From assembly GCF_014648175.1 (NCBI RefSeq), contig NZ_BMQP01000009.1, positions 124,001-188,000 of the forward strand: a stretch of DNA of 64,000 bases. Reading direction: 5' to 3'. Source of the DNA: Planobispora rosea (GTDB taxonomy: Bacteria; Actinomycetota; Actinomycetes; Streptosporangiales; Streptosporangiaceae). The position numbers and the translations under genes are program-made. Positions 16,225 through 26,563 of the stretch are shown one piece after another (the first letter of the stretch is position 1; every line of letters starts with the position of its first letter). The notes below the pieces were generated by a model, which saw only the letters and a list, made by a program, of their open reading frames with translations, had not been told where the DNA came from and ran no database searches.

Positions 16225-17547
16225 GTGCGTATTCGAAAGCTCGCCACCACGGCCCTGGCCGGGGCCCTGCTGCTGGCCGCTTCCGCCTGCGGCGACGACG
16301 GCGGCAGCGGCGGACCCTCCGCCGAGGGCGGCGCCCCCAAGACCCTCACCTACTGGGCGTCCAACCAGGGCCCCAGCCTCGAGGCCGACCAGGAGATCCT
16401 CAAGCCGGAGCTCGACCGCTTCAAGAAGGAGACCGGGATCGAGGTGAAGGTCGAGGTCGTGCCGTGGGCCGACCTGCTCAACCGGATCCTCGCCGCCACG
16501 ACCTCGGGCCAGGGCCCGGACGTGCTCAACATCGGCAACACCTGGTCGGCCTCGCTCCAGGCCACCGGGGCCTTCGTGCCCTTCGACGACACGCTGCTGG
16601 CCAAGCTCGGCGGCAGGGACCGCTTCCTCGGCCCGAGCCTCGCCGCGACCGGGGTCGCGGGGCAGCCGCCCGCCGCGGTCCCGATCTACGGCATGACCTA
16701 CGGCCTGATGTACAACAAGAAGATGTTCGCCGAGGCGGGCATCGAGGCCCCGCCGAAGACCTGGGACGAGCTCATCGAGACGGGCAAGAAGCTCACCAAG
16801 GACGGCAAGTGGGGCCTGGCCGTGGAGGGCGCCAGCGTCACCGAGAACGCCCACCACGCCTTCATCTTCGGCCAGCAGCACGGCGCCGAGCTGTTCGACG
16901 CCTCCGGCAGGCCGCAGTTCGACTCCGACGCGCAGGTCGCCGCGACCAAGCAGTTCCTGGACCTGATGGCGGTCCACAAGATCGTCAATCCGAGCAACGC
17001 CGAGTACGGCAACGGCACCCAGGCCGTTCAGGACTTCACCTCCGGCAAGGCCGGGATGCTGATGTGGCAGTCCATCGCCTCCTCGGCGAAGGCGGCCGGC
17101 ATGGGCGAGGACGAGTACGGCGTCGCCCCCATCCCGCTCCCGGACCCCGCCCAGGGCGGCAAGCAGGTCAACGGCATGGTGGCCGGCATCAACATGGCGA
17201 TCTTCAAGCACAGCAGGAACCAGGACGCGGCCCTGGAGTTCGTCAAGTTCATGACGAGCAAGCAGACGCAGCAGAACCTCAACAAGGTCTACGGCTCGCT
17301 GCCGACCGTCAAGGACGCCTACGACGACCCCGCCTTCCAGACGGAGCACATCAAGGCCTTCCAGCAGATCCTCGCCACCACCGCGGCGCCCCTGCCCCAG
17401 GTGCCCGAGGAGAGCCAGTTCGAGACGCTGGTCGGCACGGCGATGAACGAGCTGTTCGCGGACGTGGCCAGCGGCAAGCAGGTCACCGAGGAGCACATCA
17501 AGGCGAAACTGACCGAGGCCGACGAGAAGATGCAGGCCGGTAGCTGA
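16225..17547 (+). CDS. Sugar ABC transporter substrate-binding lipoprotein (importer 2)
   Basis: This is a 440-residue CUT1-type binding lipoprotein. The signal peptide MRIRKLATTALAGALLLAAS is followed by the lipobox cysteine (ASAC). The mature part begins with a Gly/Ser linker and the typical LTYWASNQGP strand. GTG 16225 is chosen because GAAGGAA lies 5 nt upstream and the protein then begins with a proper signal sequence; a longer frame from 16120 would put non-signal residues in front. It differs clearly from the importer-1 binding protein, so the two importers probably recognise different sugars under one repressor. Confidence 0.9.
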   Translation: MRIRKLATTALAGALLLAASACGDDGGSGGPSAEGGAPKTLTYWASNQGPSLEADQEILKPELDRFKKETGIEVKVEVVPWADLLNRILAATTSGQGPDVLNIGNTWSASLQATGAFVPFDDTLLAKLGGRDRFLGPSLAATGVAGQPPAAVPIYGMTYGLMYNKKMFAEAGIEAPPKTWDELIETGKKLTKDGKWGLAVEGASVTENAHHAFIFGQQHGAELFDASGRPQFDSDAQVAATKQFLDLMAVHKIVNPSNAEYGNGTQAVQDFTSGKAGMLMWQSIASSAKAAGMGEDEYGVAPIPLPDPAQGGKQVNGMVAGINMAIFKHSRNQDAALEFVKFMTSKQTQQNLNKVYGSLPTVKDAYDDPAFQTEHIKAFQQILATTAAPLPQVPEESQFETLVGTAMNELFADVASGKQVTEEHIKAKLTEADEKMQAGS

Positions 17548-17560
17548 CCCGCCCGCCCGC

Positions 17561-17588
17561 GACGCCGGGCGGTGCCCCGCCCGGCGTC
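17561..17588 (+). terminator. Intercistronic hairpin after importer-2 binding protein
   Basis: GACGCCGGGCGG and CCGCCCGGCGTC form a perfect 12-bp stem with a TGCC loop, between the binding-protein and permease genes. The position matches the hairpin in importer 1 (13949-13975). Confidence 0.65.
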
Positions 17589-17640
17589 CCGCCCGCTTCC
17601 GATTCCCTCGATGCCCTTGATCCCCCTCGATAGGAGAATG

Positions 17641-18660
17641 ATGGTCGCGTCCACCACGCCGCGCCCCGGCGCGCGGCGCGGAACCGGGGCCCCGGACGAC
17701 GGGCCCCAGCGGTCCGGCGGGAGGGGGCCGGGCCGGGTCGCCGCCCTGATCCCGGTGCGGCTGCGCCGCCTCGGCCTGCCGTACCTGCTGATCCTCCCGG
17801 CGATCGTGCTGGAGCTCCTCATCCATCTGGTGCCGATGCTGGTCGGCATCTGGATGAGCTTCCTCAAGCTCACCCAGTTCTTCATCCGCAACTGGTCCGC
17901 GGCCCCGGGCGCCGGTCTGGCCAACTACGAGATCGCGGTGGACTTCGACTCGGCGGTGGGCGGCTCCCTGCTGAGGTCCTTCACCGTCACCGTCGCCTTC
18001 ACCGTGCTGGCGGTCGGCCTGTGCTGGCTGCTGGGGACCGCCGCGGCGGTGCTGATGCAGGGCAGCTTCCGCGGGCGCGGGGTACTGCGCACCCTGTTCC
18101 TGACTCCCTACGCGCTGCCCGCCTACGCCGGGGTGATCACCTGGAGCTTCATGTTCCAGCGTGACTCCGGCATGGTCAACCACATCCTCGTCGAGCAGTC
18201 CGGCCTGCTGGACGAGCGCCCGTTCTGGCTCATCGGCGGCAACAGCTTCGTCGCCCTGCTGGTGACCTACGTCTGGCGGATCTGGCCGTTCGCCTTCCTG
18301 GTGCTCATGGCCGGGGTGCAGAACATCTCCGACGAGCTCTACGAGGCCTCGGCGATCGACGGGGCCGGCTGGTGGCGGCAGCTGCGCTCGATCACCCTGC
18401 CCATGCTGCGCCCGGTCAACCAGGTCGTGGTGCTCGTGCTGTTCCTGTGGACCTTCAACGACTTCAACACGCCCTACGTCCTGTTCGGCGGGTCGGCCCC
18501 CGAGGAGGCCGACCTGATCTCCATCCACATCTACCAGAGCTCCTTCGTCACCTGGAACTTCGGCTCGGGCTCGGCGATGTCCGTGCTGCTCCTGCTGTTC
18601 CTGCTGCTGGTGACCGCGGTGTACCTGGTGACGACCTCGCGGAGGACAAGCCGTGCGTGA
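17641..18660 (+). CDS. Sugar ABC transporter permease (MalF-type, importer 2)
   Basis: This permease of about 339 residues begins with a disordered Arg/Gly/Pro-rich cytoplasmic tail of about 45 residues. Six helices follow, with the EAA loop ELYEASAIDGAGWWRQLRSI. Two adjacent ATG codons (17638, 17641) follow AGGAGA; 17641 gives the better spacing. It is coupled to the next permease by a GTG start within its last codons. It belongs to importer 2 with the lipoprotein upstream and needs a shared ATPase. Confidence 0.9.
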   Translation: MVASTTPRPGARRGTGAPDDGPQRSGGRGPGRVAALIPVRLRRLGLPYLLILPAIVLELLIHLVPMLVGIWMSFLKLTQFFIRNWSAAPGAGLANYEIAVDFDSAVGGSLLRSFTVTVAFTVLAVGLCWLLGTAAAVLMQGSFRGRGVLRTLFLTPYALPAYAGVITWSFMFQRDSGMVNHILVEQSGLLDERPFWLIGGNSFVALLVTYVWRIWPFAFLVLMAGVQNISDELYEASAIDGAGWWRQLRSITLPMLRPVNQVVVLVLFLWTFNDFNTPYVLFGGSAPEEADLISIHIYQSSFVTWNFGSGSAMSVLLLLFLLLVTAVYLVTTSRRTSRA

Positions 18661-19492
18661 GCCCCGATGGCTGCCCTGGGCCCGCTGGATCGTGCTCGGG
18701 TCCCTCGGCCTGTTCACCCTCGTCCCGCTGTACGTGATGGCCACCACCTCCATCAAGCCGCTCGGGGACGTGCAGGGCGACTTCCACTGGATCCCCACCA
18801 CGATCAGCCTGCAGCCCTTCGCCGACATCTGGCGGACGGTGCCGCTGGCCCACTACTTCGTCAACAGCCTGGTCGTGGCCTCCATCGCCGCCGTGGCGTC
18901 GGTGACGATCGCGGTTTTCGCCGCGTACGCGATCAGCCGATACCGCTTCCCCGGCCGGAGGGTCTTCTCCGTCACCGTGCTGTCCACCCAGATGTTCCCC
19001 GGCATCCTGTTCCTGCTCCCGCTGTTCATGATCTTCGTCAACCTCGGCAACACCATCGGCGTGGAGCTGTACGGCAGCCGTACCGGTCTGATCATCACCT
19101 ACCTGACCTTCTCGCTGCCGTTCTCCATCTGGATGCTGGTCGGCTACTTCGACTCCATCCCCACCGCGCTGGACGAGGCCGCCCAGGTCGACGGGAGCGG
19201 GCCGGTCGGCGCCCTGCTCCGGGTGGTCATCCCCGCGGCGATGCCCGGCATCGTGGCGGTCGCCATCTACGCCTTCATGACCGCGTGGGCCGAGGTGCTC
19301 TTCGCGTCGGTGATGACCGACGAGAGCACCCGCACCCTGGCCGTCGGCCTGCAGGGCTACTCCACCCAGAACGACGTGTACTGGAACCAGCTGATGGCCG
19401 CCTCCCTGGTGGTCAGCGTCCCGGTGGTGGCCGGCTTCCTGCTCCTGCAGCGCTACCTGGTCCAGGGCCTGACCGCGGGCGCGGTCAAGTGA
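18653..19492 (+). CDS. Sugar ABC transporter permease (MalG-type, importer 2)
   Basis: This 279-residue permease has six helices and the EAA loop [20 protein letters not shown]. The GTG start at 18653 overlaps the upstream stop by 8 nt and has GGAGG 7 nt before it. It completes importer 2. The GH1 beta-glucosidase begins 94 bp downstream on the same strand, so import and cleavage are probably co-transcribed. Confidence 0.92.
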   Translation: MREPRWLPWARWIVLGSLGLFTLVPLYVMATTSIKPLGDVQGDFHWIPTTISLQPFADIWRTVPLAHYFVNSLVVASIAAVASVTIAVFAAYAISRYRFPGRRVFSVTVLSTQMFPGILFLLPLFMIFVNLGNTIGVELYGSRTGLIITYLTFSLPFSIWMLVGYFDSIPTALDEAAQVDGSGPVGALLRVVIPAAMPGIVAVAIYAFMTAWAEVLFASVMTDESTRTLAVGLQGYSTQNDVYWNQLMAASLVVSVPVVAGFLLLQRYLVQGLTAGAVK

Positions 19493-19586
19493 CCGGTCCC
19501 CGGCCCGCCGGGTGACCCTCCGAGCACGCCCCGCCGCGTTCCCGCGCGCCCTCCCCCCACCCCTCGGCTCCAAGGAGAGTTCACAT

Positions 19587-20939
<1,353 letters not shown>

Positions 20940-20967
20940 CCCTAGCCTCGGCTTTTGCCGACCGCCC

Positions 20968-22094
20968 GTCCTGACCACCGGCGGCATCAAACGGAAAGCC
21001 GGCGGAGCTCCGCAGGTCTGGACGCAGTGGGTCGACCGGTGGCACGCCATCTCGAGGTTGACCCCGGGCACCGGAAGGGAACCTGCGCAATCCTCATCAA
21101 AATCGGCCGGTGGGTCGCCGCGGAGCAGCCCGAGGCCGCCGATCCGACCGCCTGGACCCGGCAGACCTGCGCGGCGCTGATCGCGGCGTTGGATCGGATG
21201 AACGTCGGAGACTGCGCCGAACGCACCGTCGGTCTCAAAAATCGTTTGGGCAAGCCGTTGGAGGCTTTGAGCAAGGCCGGCCAACTCGCCGCGGTCAGGA
21301 CGTTCTTCCGGGACTGCCAGGAATGGGAGTGGCTGCCCCGCCGGTTCGACCCTCAACGGGCTCTGGCCACCCCACGCAGCATCCCCGCGCTGCTCGGCCC
21401 CGACCCGCGCGTGATCGCCGACGACATCTGGGCCAAGCTGCTCTGGGCCGGCCTCAACCTCACCGCCGACGACCTCCCCGCCACCCAGGCCGGACTCTTC
21501 CACCCCCTCGAACTGGTCCGCGCGGTGACACTGACCTGGCTGTTCAGCGGGCAACGCAGCAACGAGATCGCCCGCCTACGGGTCGGCTGCATCCGCTGGC
21601 AACACGACGGACAGACCATCCGCGGTGACGCCGCCGACGTTCTCGCCCAAGACGCCGTCTGCTTGCTCGACGTCCCCACTCACAAGACCGGAACCGCGTT
21701 CAGCAAACCGATCGACCCGCTCATGGGCGAGGCCATCGAGACCTGGCAGGCCATCCGACCGGCCCAGCCCAAGATGGTCGACCGCCGCACCGGCGAGCAC
21801 GCCGGCTTCCTGTTCGCCTTCCGCGCCCGCCGCGTCCCCGCGGCCTACATCAACGGCACGATCATCGCGCTGCTCTGCCGCAAAGCGGGCGTCCCGACAT
21901 CAGACGTCCGCGGCAACATCACCAGCCACCGGGCCCGATCCACGATCGCCTCACAGCTCTACAACGCCAAAGAGCCCATGACCCTGTTCGAACTGCAAGC
22001 CTGGCTCGGACACCGTTCCCCACAGTCCATGACGAACTCCACAGCGAGGGTGCCGGCCGCCACGTCACGACGTGATGGCCACCGCATCAAGTAG
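20968..22094 (+). pseudogene. Decayed tyrosine recombinase/integrase
   Basis: The reading frame from about 21080 to 22030 encodes an integrase core: Arg in SGQRSNEIARLR, Lys in THKTGTAF, HxxR in SHRARSTIA, and His in AWLGHRSPQS. Three defects are visible. The natural N-terminus (QVWTQWVDRWHAIS and LTPGTG) is read in another frame, and the two frames join near 21071 at GGCACCGGAAGGG, as if one base had been lost. No start codon precedes this. After GHRSPQS the sequence diverges and no catalytic tyrosine follows before the stop. The gene is therefore broken at both ends and very likely inactive. It abuts the GH1 stop. Confidence 0.75.
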
Positions 22095-22269
22095 AGCAAC
22101 CTCGCGCAGTTCCTGGCCGACGAGCGGCCCAAGCCGTTCGTCGGCGCTGGACCACGCCGGAGTCGCGCGGGGTCGGTCACCGCGGGGGAGCACGCCTGAT
22201 AGACCACGATCGTCTCGGCCTTGAGCCGGTGGCGTTGCCGGCCGTTGCGCGTGCCGCCGAGCTTCCAGA
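22095..22269. other. Short intergenic stretch with no supported gene
   Basis: This stretch follows the decayed recombinase. Short open frames exist on both strands, but I recognise none. It may be further debris of the element that carried the recombinase. Confidence 0.4.
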
Positions 22270-22773
22270 TCACGAGGGCCTGTCAGTGGTCAGGTGCGCG
22301 GGGCAGGTGGTTGCGTGGCCCGGGTGATCGATGGTCGTCTTTCCGGGTGATCGGCCGCTGAGCATGGCCGCCAGCCGGATGAGCGATGCCGCGCCGCCGG
22401 CCAGGGTGGTCAGCGTGAGCGTGAACCAGAACGCCGTCCAGGCGGAGGGGACTGACAGGAGAATCACCATGGCGGGCGGACCGCCCAGCACCAGCAGCCG
22501 GACTCGCCGGTCATCGCGAAGGTGCTGGCGGGTCTTCGGAGCCGGGCGCAGCCTGTCGGCCACGATCAGGCGCCAGGTGGACAGTGCGGTGCCGTACAGC
22601 ATCAGGAGCGTCATCAGGCCCAGGAGTTGTACCCACTCGGGCACGGCGGAGTGAGCGGGACTGGAGGCGGGCAGGGTCAGCGCGCTGATCGGCAGGGCGC
22701 CCAGTGCCTCGACGGCGAGAAGCCGGCTGATCGGTCGCTCGCGGAAGAGCACCATCAGTGATTCTTTCATCAT
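22270..22773 (-). CDS. Hypothetical membrane protein
   Basis: This protein of about 167 residues has four hydrophobic segments: one near residues 14-32, one at WVQLLGLMTLLMLYGTALST, and two at VRLLVLGGPPAMVILLS and AFWFTLTLTTLAGGAASLI. I do not recognise a family. ATG 22773 (MMKESLMVLF) is one choice; ATG 22809 is an alternative that adds 12 residues. Neither has a clear ribosome binding site, so a leaderless transcript is possible. It is divergent from the amine oxidase region, across an AT-rich promoter with CATGAT repeats. Composition around its start is lower in GC than its neighbours. Confidence 0.55.
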   Translation of the reverse strand: MMKESLMVLFRERPISRLLAVEALGALPISALTLPASSPAHSAVPEWVQLLGLMTLLMLYGTALSTWRLIVADRLRPAPKTRQHLRDDRRVRLLVLGGPPAMVILLSVPSAWTAFWFTLTLTTLAGGAASLIRLAAMLSGRSPGKTTIDHPGHATTCPAHLTTDRPS

Positions 22774-22812
22774 GGATACGATCGTAATTGACATGATAGA
22801 TTTTTTCATGAT
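22769..22812. promoter_or_regulatory. CATGAT repeat cluster in an AT-rich divergent promoter
   Basis: ATCATG (22769-22774) and CATGAT (22792-22797) form an inverted repeat with a 17-nt centre. CATGAT recurs as a direct repeat at 22807-22812. A TTGACA hexamer overlaps the array at 22788-22793 on the plus strand. The array would suit a local regulator of the divergent genes; none can be named. Confidence 0.4.
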
Positions 22813-22827
22813 TGGTTGGAGCGGGCG

Positions 22828-23008
22828 ATGAGGGTTCTTGTTCTCGGCGGACCCGAAGCGGTGGGGCCGGTCGAGGGAGGCGCGGCCGTCGGACTTCCCG
22901 GCGTGATCTCCCGGACTGATCGACGCTGACCGCTTCCGGCACGACCTGGCGCACCACGGCACCGGCGCCCCGCTGACCAGCGCCCGATCCACCGAACAGG
23001 AGAACTCC
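22828..23008 (+). pseudogene. Possible remnant of a saccharopine-dehydrogenase-like gene
   Basis: ATG 22828 follows GGAG at 9 nt and opens MRVLVLGGPEAVG, the typical dinucleotide-binding start of saccharopine-dehydrogenase-like proteins. This frame stops after about 33 codons. In another frame, just before the amine oxidase, the segment GLIDADRFRHDLAHHG resembles the end of the same family; the intact relative at 26563-27762 ends with DPERYFDELAAHS. The two pieces look like the two ends of a gene that lost its middle. This rests on short matches only. Confidence 0.3.
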
Positions 23009-24409
23009 GTGCAAGTACACACCGCGAGTGCGAACCATCTGCCGGCCGTCCCATCCGGCGAGGTCGACGTGGTGGTCGTGGGAGCCGGGCTGGCCGGACT
23101 CCTGGCCGCGCGCCGACTGCAGCAGGCGGGCATGAACGTCGTCGTCTGCGAGGCCAAGGACCGCCTCGGCGGACGGATGCTGACCATGACCTCCCGGGTG
23201 GGCGCCCCGGTCGATGCCGGTGCCGCCTGGGTGGGGCCGGGCCAGAAAGCGGTCCTCGCGCTGTTGGAAGAGCTGGGCATCGCACTGGTGCCGCAGTACG
23301 ACGACGGAGCGAACCTGCTGCACGTCGACGGCAGAACCTACCGCTACCGGGGGAGCGTTCCCCCGGTCGGGCCGATGGGCCTGCTCGATCTCGGGCGTGC
23401 CCAATACGCCCTGGACCGGATGGCCCACCGCCTCGGCCCTCCGCCCTGGCAGGGAACCTACGCTCGCCGCCTGGACGCTCAGACCTTCGGCGGCTGGATG
23501 CGCCGCCACGTTCACACCCGTGCGGGCCGGATGGTCCTGGAGGCGGCGGCCGCCAGCGGGTTCGGCTGCCGGCCCGAGGCGCTGTCGCTCCTGGCGTTCG
23601 CCGCCCACGTCGGAGGAGCAGGCGGACTCAGCTCACTGCTCGAGGTCAGCGGAGCGCTGAAATACCGGATCGCCGGCGGCGCGGGCTCGTTGACCAGCAG
23701 GCTGGCGGCGGACCTGGACGGCCGGATCCTCACCGGCCACCCGATCACCCACATCAGCCGTACCGATCGCACGGCCTGTGTGAAGGGCCCGGGCAGCGCA
23801 CCCATCACCGCCCGTCACGTCCTCATCACCGCGGACCCCGCAACCGCTCAGGCCATCACGCACGACCCGCCGCTGCCCTCGGCCCGAGCCGAGCTGCAAC
23901 GCCGCTGGCAGATGGGGCACGCCGGCAAGAGCCACCTCGTCTACTCGCGGCCGTGGTGGCGAGATCAGGGCCTCACCGGCGCCGCCGTCACCGACCGCGG
24001 TCTCGCCCGCATGACCTTCGACGTCAGCCCGCCCGGTCCGGACGCCCCGGGCGTCCTGCTGGCATTCGTGGACCTCGGCGACGTCGACGACCCCGCCCTC
24101 CTGCGGGCCGGCGCGGCCCCCGAGCGTGAACGCCAGGTGCTCGACGACCTGGAGGCACTCTTCGGTGAGCACGTCCGCGACCCTCTGGACCACCTCGAAC
24201 ACGACTGGGCCGCCGAACCCTGGCAGAGCGGTTGTGTCCCTGCCCCGCCGCCTGGCCTGCTCGTCTCCCACCATCCGTGGCTGACCCACGCCGTCGGGCC
24301 CCTGCACTGGGCGGGCGCCGAGACCTCCTACCGGTGGGAGGGCCACATGGACGGCGCCGTCCGCTCCGCTGGCAGAGCCGTCACCGAAGTCCTCACCGCT
24401 CGCCGGTGA
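23009..24409 (+). CDS. FAD-dependent amine oxidase (flavin monoamine oxidase family)
   Basis: This 466-residue flavoprotein has the N-terminal FAD motif DVVVVGAGLAGLLAARRL with the acidic residue in VVCEAKDRLGGRM, followed by the substrate-channel segment GAPVDAGAAWVGPGQ. The C-terminal GPLHWAGAETSYRWEGHMDGAV is the flavin-contacting motif of monoamine oxidases. The GTG start has AGGAG upstream. Relatives oxidise amines or unsaturated carbon skeletons, so the substrate cannot be fixed. It follows a probable gene remnant and is convergent with the PaaX-type regulator gene downstream. Confidence 0.88.
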   Translation: MQVHTASANHLPAVPSGEVDVVVVGAGLAGLLAARRLQQAGMNVVVCEAKDRLGGRMLTMTSRVGAPVDAGAAWVGPGQKAVLALLEELGIALVPQYDDGANLLHVDGRTYRYRGSVPPVGPMGLLDLGRAQYALDRMAHRLGPPPWQGTYARRLDAQTFGGWMRRHVHTRAGRMVLEAAAASGFGCRPEALSLLAFAAHVGGAGGLSSLLEVSGALKYRIAGGAGSLTSRLAADLDGRILTGHPITHISRTDRTACVKGPGSAPITARHVLITADPATAQAITHDPPLPSARAELQRRWQMGHAGKSHLVYSRPWWRDQGLTGAAVTDRGLARMTFDVSPPGPDAPGVLLAFVDLGDVDDPALLRAGAAPERERQVLDDLEALFGEHVRDPLDHLEHDWAAEPWQSGCVPAPPPGLLVSHHPWLTHAVGPLHWAGAETSYRWEGHMDGAVRSAGRAVTEVLTARR

Positions 24410-24486
24410 GCAGCGCCTCACCATCGGCGGGGAAGCGTCCGACGGGTACCGCCGAGCAGAGCTGATGCGCGCCCGGGGGTGCCCCG

Positions 24487-25380
24487 TCACGTGTCAGGCG
24501 CTGCCGGGCTTTCCAGGTCGCCGTAGAGGCGGAACAGGCGGATGTGCTCGCTGTCCGGGCCGGCCTTCTCCTTCAGCAGGGACCAGCACTGCGCCAGCAG
24601 TGCGCGGGCCCGGCTGCCGGGCCAGGGCTGCGGGAGCAGCTGCGGCGGCAGGAGGGGGTCGGGCTCCATGGCGGCGGTGAATTCGGCGGCCAGTTCCACC
24701 GCGATGGTCAGGCGCTGCGCTTCGGACGGGTCGCCGTGGCCGCGCAGGCGCTCCAGGCGCGGGCGGGCGACGGCGGCGAGCCGGTGATAGCGCTCGGCGA
24801 TCTCATCCAGCGGCCACAGGGCGCGGGCGAGGGCGGCGGGATCGTTTTGATCGCCTCGGCGCAGGTCGCGGGTTGTCGCGATGGTGAGGTGGTCGAGCAC
24901 GTCCAAGCGGCGGGCGTGGTCCTCGACGTAGGGCTCCCACGGGTTGGCGCTGAGGTAGAGGCCGCCTTGGAGGGGGGCTCCGCCCAGGCGGGTGAGTGCG
25001 GCGCGCAGGGCGTCGCGTGCGGTGCGAGCGCTCTCGGGGACGGCGAAGGCGACCAGGTGCCAGGTGCCGTCCCAGGGGGCGAGCCCGGCGTCCTGGCGGA
25101 AGGCGTGGGCGACGAACTCGACGTCGAAGCCCAGGATCTGCCCGGTGGCGCCGGTGGCCCGCAGCAGTCCTTTGCGTCCCCTGCCTTCGTGGTGGAAGCG
25201 CCCCTCGGCGACCAGCCGCTTGATGCACAGGCGCACCTGCTGGTCGGTCATGCCCAGCAGGTTGCCGGTGGCGTAGAGCTCACCGGTGTCGACCGTGAGG
25301 TCGGCGCGCACGAGGGCTTCGACGAGCATCCGGGTGGGGACTTGCACGTCCGGCCCCGGAAGGTGAGGTGCGGCGTTCAT
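24487..25380 (-). CDS. PaaX family transcriptional regulator
   Basis: This 297-residue protein shows the PaaX layout: an N-terminal winged-helix (about residues 13-80, with LLGMTDQQVRLCIKRLVAEG as recognition region), a middle PaaX domain with WDGTWHLVAFAVPESARTAR, and a C-terminal helical domain. Family members repress catabolic operons such as phenylacetate genes and bind acyl-CoA ligands. ATG 25380 is chosen over an upstream GTG because GGAAGG lies at the right distance. It is the last gene on the strand of the monooxygenase operon, 55 bp after the esterase, and is the best candidate regulator for it. Confidence 0.85.
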   Translation of the reverse strand: MNAAPHLPGPDVQVPTRMLVEALVRADLTVDTGELYATGNLLGMTDQQVRLCIKRLVAEGRFHHEGRGRKGLLRATGATGQILGFDVEFVAHAFRQDAGLAPWDGTWHLVAFAVPESARTARDALRAALTRLGGAPLQGGLYLSANPWEPYVEDHARRLDVLDHLTIATTRDLRRGDQNDPAALARALWPLDEIAERYHRLAAVARPRLERLRGHGDPSEAQRLTIAVELAAEFTAAMEPDPLLPPQLLPQPWPGSRARALLAQCWSLLKEKAGPDSEHIRLFRLYGDLESPAAPDT

Positions 25381-25435
25381 GCTGCGGCCTTCCACGGCGG
25401 TGCGGGCGGACGATGCGCAAGGAGTCTACCGGCGT

Positions 25436-26563
25436 TCACGGCCCGATGACCTTCGCCACCGCCTCCAGCAGGAGGCGGTGGCGAGGGTCGTTCAGCGCGT
25501 CGGCGGGCATGGAGCGGGGCAGGAAGGCCAGCGCGAGACCGCGGCGGGGATCGGCGAGCCCGAGCGCGCCTCCGATCCCCGGGTGGCCGAAGGCCGACGG
25601 AGAGCCCAGCCGCCAGGCGCGGCTCGGCAGGGCGAAGCCGCATCCGAAGGCCGAGGCGACGCCGAGGACCCGGTCTCTGCCGGCCACGCGCCGCTGTACG
25701 GCGGCGCGCAGGGTGGGCCCGCCGACGAGCGAAGAGCCCGTTCCCGGCAGGAGCATGGAGTAGAGCCGGGCCAGGGATCGCGTGGTGGCGACGGCGTTGG
25801 CGGCGGGAAGCTGGGCGGTGAGGGTCTGCGGGCGGCTCACCCACACCTCGGGAGCCTCACGGATGGCGCCCCGCACGGTCATCGCCTGCCACAGCGGTGT
25901 CCCGGGGCGCGCGAGGACCGCGGTGGCCAGCCGTGTCAGGAAGGGGACCCGGGCGGCGGCCTGTAGCGGGGCAGGCGGCGGGCCGTCGGGTGTCCCGATG
26001 CTGATCGTCAGGTCGTGGGGGCGGCAGATCAACTCGGTGAGCACCTCACCGAGGCGCCCGCCGGTGATGCGGCGCACCAGCTCGTCGGCGAGGGTTCCCC
26101 AGGTGAGCGCGTGGTAGGCGGGCCGGCCCGGCGGCCAGCGCAGGCGCTCGCCGGCCAGGGCGTCGGCGAGCGGGCGTCCGGCGAGCACCTCGGCGAGGGT
26201 GGCCGGACGTGTGGGTGCGATGAGCCCGGCCTGGTGGCTCAGCAGCTGCGCGACGGTGATGTGCGACTTGCCGTGGCGGCCGAACTGCGGCCAGTACCTG
26301 GCCACCGCGGCCTCGAAGTCGAGTTCTCCGCGCTCGGCCAGCACCGCCAGGCATGCGGCGGCGACGCCCTTGGAGGCGGAGAAGATCACCTGGCGGATCT
26401 CCGGGCCGTGGCTCCCGCCGTAGAGGTCGACGGTGGTGGCGCCGCGGTGCACGATGTGCAATCCCGCGCCGTGCTCACCGGGCCTGCGCATGATCGCGGC
26501 GAAGGCGTCGCGGACCGGTCGCCATCCGGGGGCGACCTCGCCGCGGATCGCCGGGCCGGCCAT
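25436..26563 (-). CDS. Serine hydrolase/esterase of the beta-lactamase (SxxK) family
   Basis: This 375-residue protein has the beta-lactamase/EstB fold. The nucleophile motif SASK is in VIFSASKGVAAA (about residue 74), and the second motif is YHALTWG, typical of esterases of this family rather than of true beta-lactamases. No signal peptide is seen, which also argues for an intracellular esterase. The ATG at 26563 overlaps the stop of the dehydrogenase-like gene (TGATG). With a Baeyer-Villiger-type monooxygenase in the operon, it may cleave the ester or lactone that enzyme makes (inference). Confidence 0.85.
   Translation of the reverse strand: MAGPAIRGEVAPGWRPVRDAFAAIMRRPGEHGAGLHIVHRGATTVDLYGGSHGPEIRQVIFSASKGVAAACLAVLAERGELDFEAAVARYWPQFGRHGKSHITVAQLLSHQAGLIAPTRPATLAEVLAGRPLADALAGERLRWPPGRPAYHALTWGTLADELVRRITGGRLGEVLTELICRPHDLTISIGTPDGPPPAPLQAAARVPFLTRLATAVLARPGTPLWQAMTVRGAIREAPEVWVSRPQTLTAQLPAANAVATTRSLARLYSMLLPGTGSSLVGGPTLRAAVQRRVAGRDRVLGVASAFGCGFALPSRAWRLGSPSAFGHPGIGGALGLADPRRGLALAFLPRSMPADALNDPRHRLLLEAVAKVIGP

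Noticed and set aside
16096..18828. A 910-codon open frame on the minus strand opposite importer 2
   Set aside because: Antisense to a lipoprotein and permeases with intact motifs; the translation has no domain pattern.
25436..26563. SxxK protein as a beta-lactamase
   Set aside because: It has no signal peptide, has YHALTWG instead of the usual YxN environment and sits in a catabolic operon, so an esterase is more likely.
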